Positions 20,832 through 22,022 of a stretch of DNA of 22,022 nucleotides are shown here, piece by piece. How positions within the stretch are numbered: the first letter of the stretch is position 1; every line of letters starts with the position of its first letter. Under the pieces are notes generated by a model that was not told the DNA's origin, did no database searches, and saw only the letters and a program-made list of their open reading frames with translations. Origin of the DNA: CF-161 sp035259145 (lineage in GTDB: Bacteria > Chloroflexota > Dormibacteria > Dormibacterales > Dormibacteraceae); NCBI GenBank assembly GCA_035259145.1, contig DATFWQ010000221.1:1-22022 (forward strand). The letters are read 5' to 3'. Position numbers and translations under genes: made by a program.

Positions 20832-21659
20832 TCAACAGATCTTCTGATCCGAGCCAGCCCCAGCCGGGAACCCTCCTGCGACCTTGAGCATGGCCAGCGC
20901 GGGCACCGACAGCGGCCGCGTGGTGCGCGTCAGCAACAGGTCGGTGTCCAGCCGTCCACCGTGGACGGTTGGGCCGAACGGGCTCCAGAACGCGCCATCG
21001 GCCGTGATGGTCAGCTCTGCCGGCAGGTCCGTCAGCCGGGCGTCGAGGCCCAGGTCGTGGTCCACAGCCCGTCCGCGGCGCACGATCGGCCGCACCACGT
21101 GATCCTCGTCGGCCACGCCCAGTGACCGGTGCAGCACACACAACCGGGCCAGCGCCTCCGGCGCCAGCCCGGCGCCGGTCGTCGCCACGCGCACCTTGAT
21201 GCCCCTGTCACGCAAACGTGAGATCGCGTCGACCGCCCTGGCAAAGTTCCGAGGACCCCGCATCTCGTCGTTGACGTCGGGATCCGCGCTGTCCAGCGAG
21301 ACCTGTACGGCTGCATCCAGCGCCGCGAGCGGCTCCAGCTCGGCCAGGAGCCGGCGATTGAACAGGGTGCCGTTGCTCAGCACCACCACGGGCAGCTGTT
21401 CGGCCATAGCAGTCAGTGTGCGAGGCAGGCCGGCGACCAGGAATGGCTCACCACCAGTCACGCCAAGCGCGGTGAACCCGGTCTCCCTGGCTTCGCGGAC
21501 CAGCCCGGGCAGGCGCTGCAGTGGTAGCAGCCGGCGGGCGACCCCTGGCCCCGACTCGGTCAAGCAATAAGTGCACGTCAGGTTGCAGTGATAGTTCACG
21601 TAGACCCACAGCCGCCCTCCCATGGTGCCGCTCGCGATGGCCTCGGCGACTGCGCTCAC
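20832..21659 (-). CDS. Radical SAM protein, substrate unknown
   Basis: A 275-residue radical SAM enzyme. The [4Fe-4S] motif CxxxCxxC is CNLTCTYC (C25, C29, C32), followed by the SAM-binding GGEP in VTGGEPFLV (about 68-76), VVVLSNGT and the VQVSLDSADP strand. This is the layout of MoaA/PqqE-like (SPASM-related) enzymes, but the C-terminal half shows no SPASM cysteine cluster; only a single terminal Cys (SDQKIC) is seen. The GTG start (21659-21657) overlaps the TGA of the upstream CMD-family gene as GTGA, so the two are coupled. The pairing of a small radical SAM protein with a CMD/AhpD-type peroxidase-like protein is a recurring theme (for example in arsenosugar synthesis), but these sequences do not show that specific pathway. 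Confidence 0.85.
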   Translation of the reverse strand: MSAVAEAIASGTMGGRLWVYVNYHCNLTCTYCLTESGPGVARRLLPLQRLPGLVREARETGFTALGVTGGEPFLVAGLPRTLTAMAEQLPVVVLSNGTLFNRRLLAELEPLAALDAAVQVSLDSADPDVNDEMRGPRNFARAVDAISRLRDRGIKVRVATTGAGLAPEALARLCVLHRSLGVADEDHVVRPIVRRGRAVDHDLGLDARLTDLPAELTITADGAFWSPFGPTVHGGRLDTDLLLTRTTRPLSVPALAMLKVAGGFPAGAGSDQKIC

Positions 21660-22018
21660 AGCGGCAGCTCCAGGGCGGTGGCGAAACGGTTGAGCATGAT
21701 CGTGGCGGCGCCGAGCGTGACCAGCTCGACGATCTGGGCGTCGCCGAAGTGGGGGCGCAGAAGCTCCACGGCCTCCTCTGGACGGGCGGACAGAGCCTCT
21801 GAGAAGGCCATGAGCGCCCGCTCCACCGGAGTGAAGCTGTCCGGTGCTGGCGCCTCGCCGCGCAGAGCGGCAATCTCCGCCCCATCGAAGCGCATGCGCC
21901 GAGCCACGGCGGTGTGGGTCTCCATGCAGTATCTGCAGCCGTTCGCGGCCGATACCCGCAGCACGACGATCTCCTTGAGCCGAGCCTCGACGCTGGTCGG
22001 GCCGAACACCGCCCCCAT
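21656..22018 (-). CDS. Carboxymuconolactone decarboxylase / AhpD-like protein, probably partial at the window edge
   Basis: At least 120 residues of the CMD/AhpD alpha-helical family. The redox motif is NGCRYCMETHTAVARR, with C28, C31 and H35 arranged CxxCxxxH as in AhpD-type peroxidases. KEIVVLRVSAANGC before it and DAQIVELVTLGAATIMLNRFATALEL at the end are typical. An ATG lies at 22018, but the frame continues to the window edge (TTC before it) and family members usually begin 15-40 residues earlier, so the true start is probably outside. Its stop overlaps the radical SAM start, so the two products likely work together in a redox reaction of unknown substrate. Confidence 0.85.
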   Translation of the reverse strand: MGAVFGPTSVEARLKEIVVLRVSAANGCRYCMETHTAVARRMRFDGAEIAALRGEAPAPDSFTPVERALMAFSEALSARPEEAVELLRPHFGDAQIVELVTLGAATIMLNRFATALELPL

Positions 22019-22022
22019 GAAC

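Overview
The window is GC-rich, densely coded bacterial DNA; no gap between genes exceeds about 180 bases. High GC, frequent GTG starts, a PhoR/PhoB-PstSCAB-PhoU phosphate system, a CYTH/CHAD-PPK1-Nudix cluster and many apparently leaderless genes suggest a high-GC Terrabacteria lineage (Actinobacteriota, Chloroflexota or Dormibacterota-like). Nothing here fixes the phylum, and no rRNA or tRNA gene was seen.

Layout. Bases 1-205 are the 3' end of an IS630-family transposase. Its TA target appears to sit on the stop codon of a Nudix hydrolase gene. From there to 4320 the minus strand carries a compact polyphosphate cluster transcribed ppk1 -> CYTH/CHAD protein -> Nudix hydrolase, with overlapping gene ends. 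An undecaprenyl-diphosphatase gene (uppP, minus) lies upstream of ppk1. Divergent from it are an MFS transporter and a translationally coupled geranylgeranyl-reductase-like flavoprotein (plus).

Bases 7635-14250 hold the phosphate-uptake and sensing locus in an unusual order. pstS (minus) is divergent from phoR - pstB - phoU - phoB - pstC - pstA (plus). A run of membrane and surface genes follows: a GT87-like glycosyltransferase, an AUR1/PAP2-type phosphatase or transferase, a secreted membrane-anchored phosphoesterase, and a small four-helix membrane protein. The right end has a methyltransferase (minus), an isocitrate lyase/PEP mutase-family protein (plus), a small secreted protein of unknown function (minus), and a coupled CMD/AhpD-like protein plus radical SAM protein (minus).

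The main new signal is regulatory. Upstream of pstS, pstB and the secreted phosphoesterase I find TTAACC-like hexamers repeated on an 11-bp period, as in PhoB/PhoP boxes. In each case the box ends 9-10 bp before a -10-like hexamer, which itself lies 6-7 bp before the start codon. A weaker two-unit version precedes ppk1. This predicts one Pho regulon linking phosphate import (Pst), phosphate scavenging (phosphoesterase) and polyphosphate storage (PPK1 with the CHAD protein), mostly from leaderless transcripts. Two tandem GC-rich hairpin repeats lie between phoU and phoB and may tune phoB expression. I found no CRISPR array, phage module or wholly novel defence system; the locus is mostly recognisable families in an unusual arrangement.
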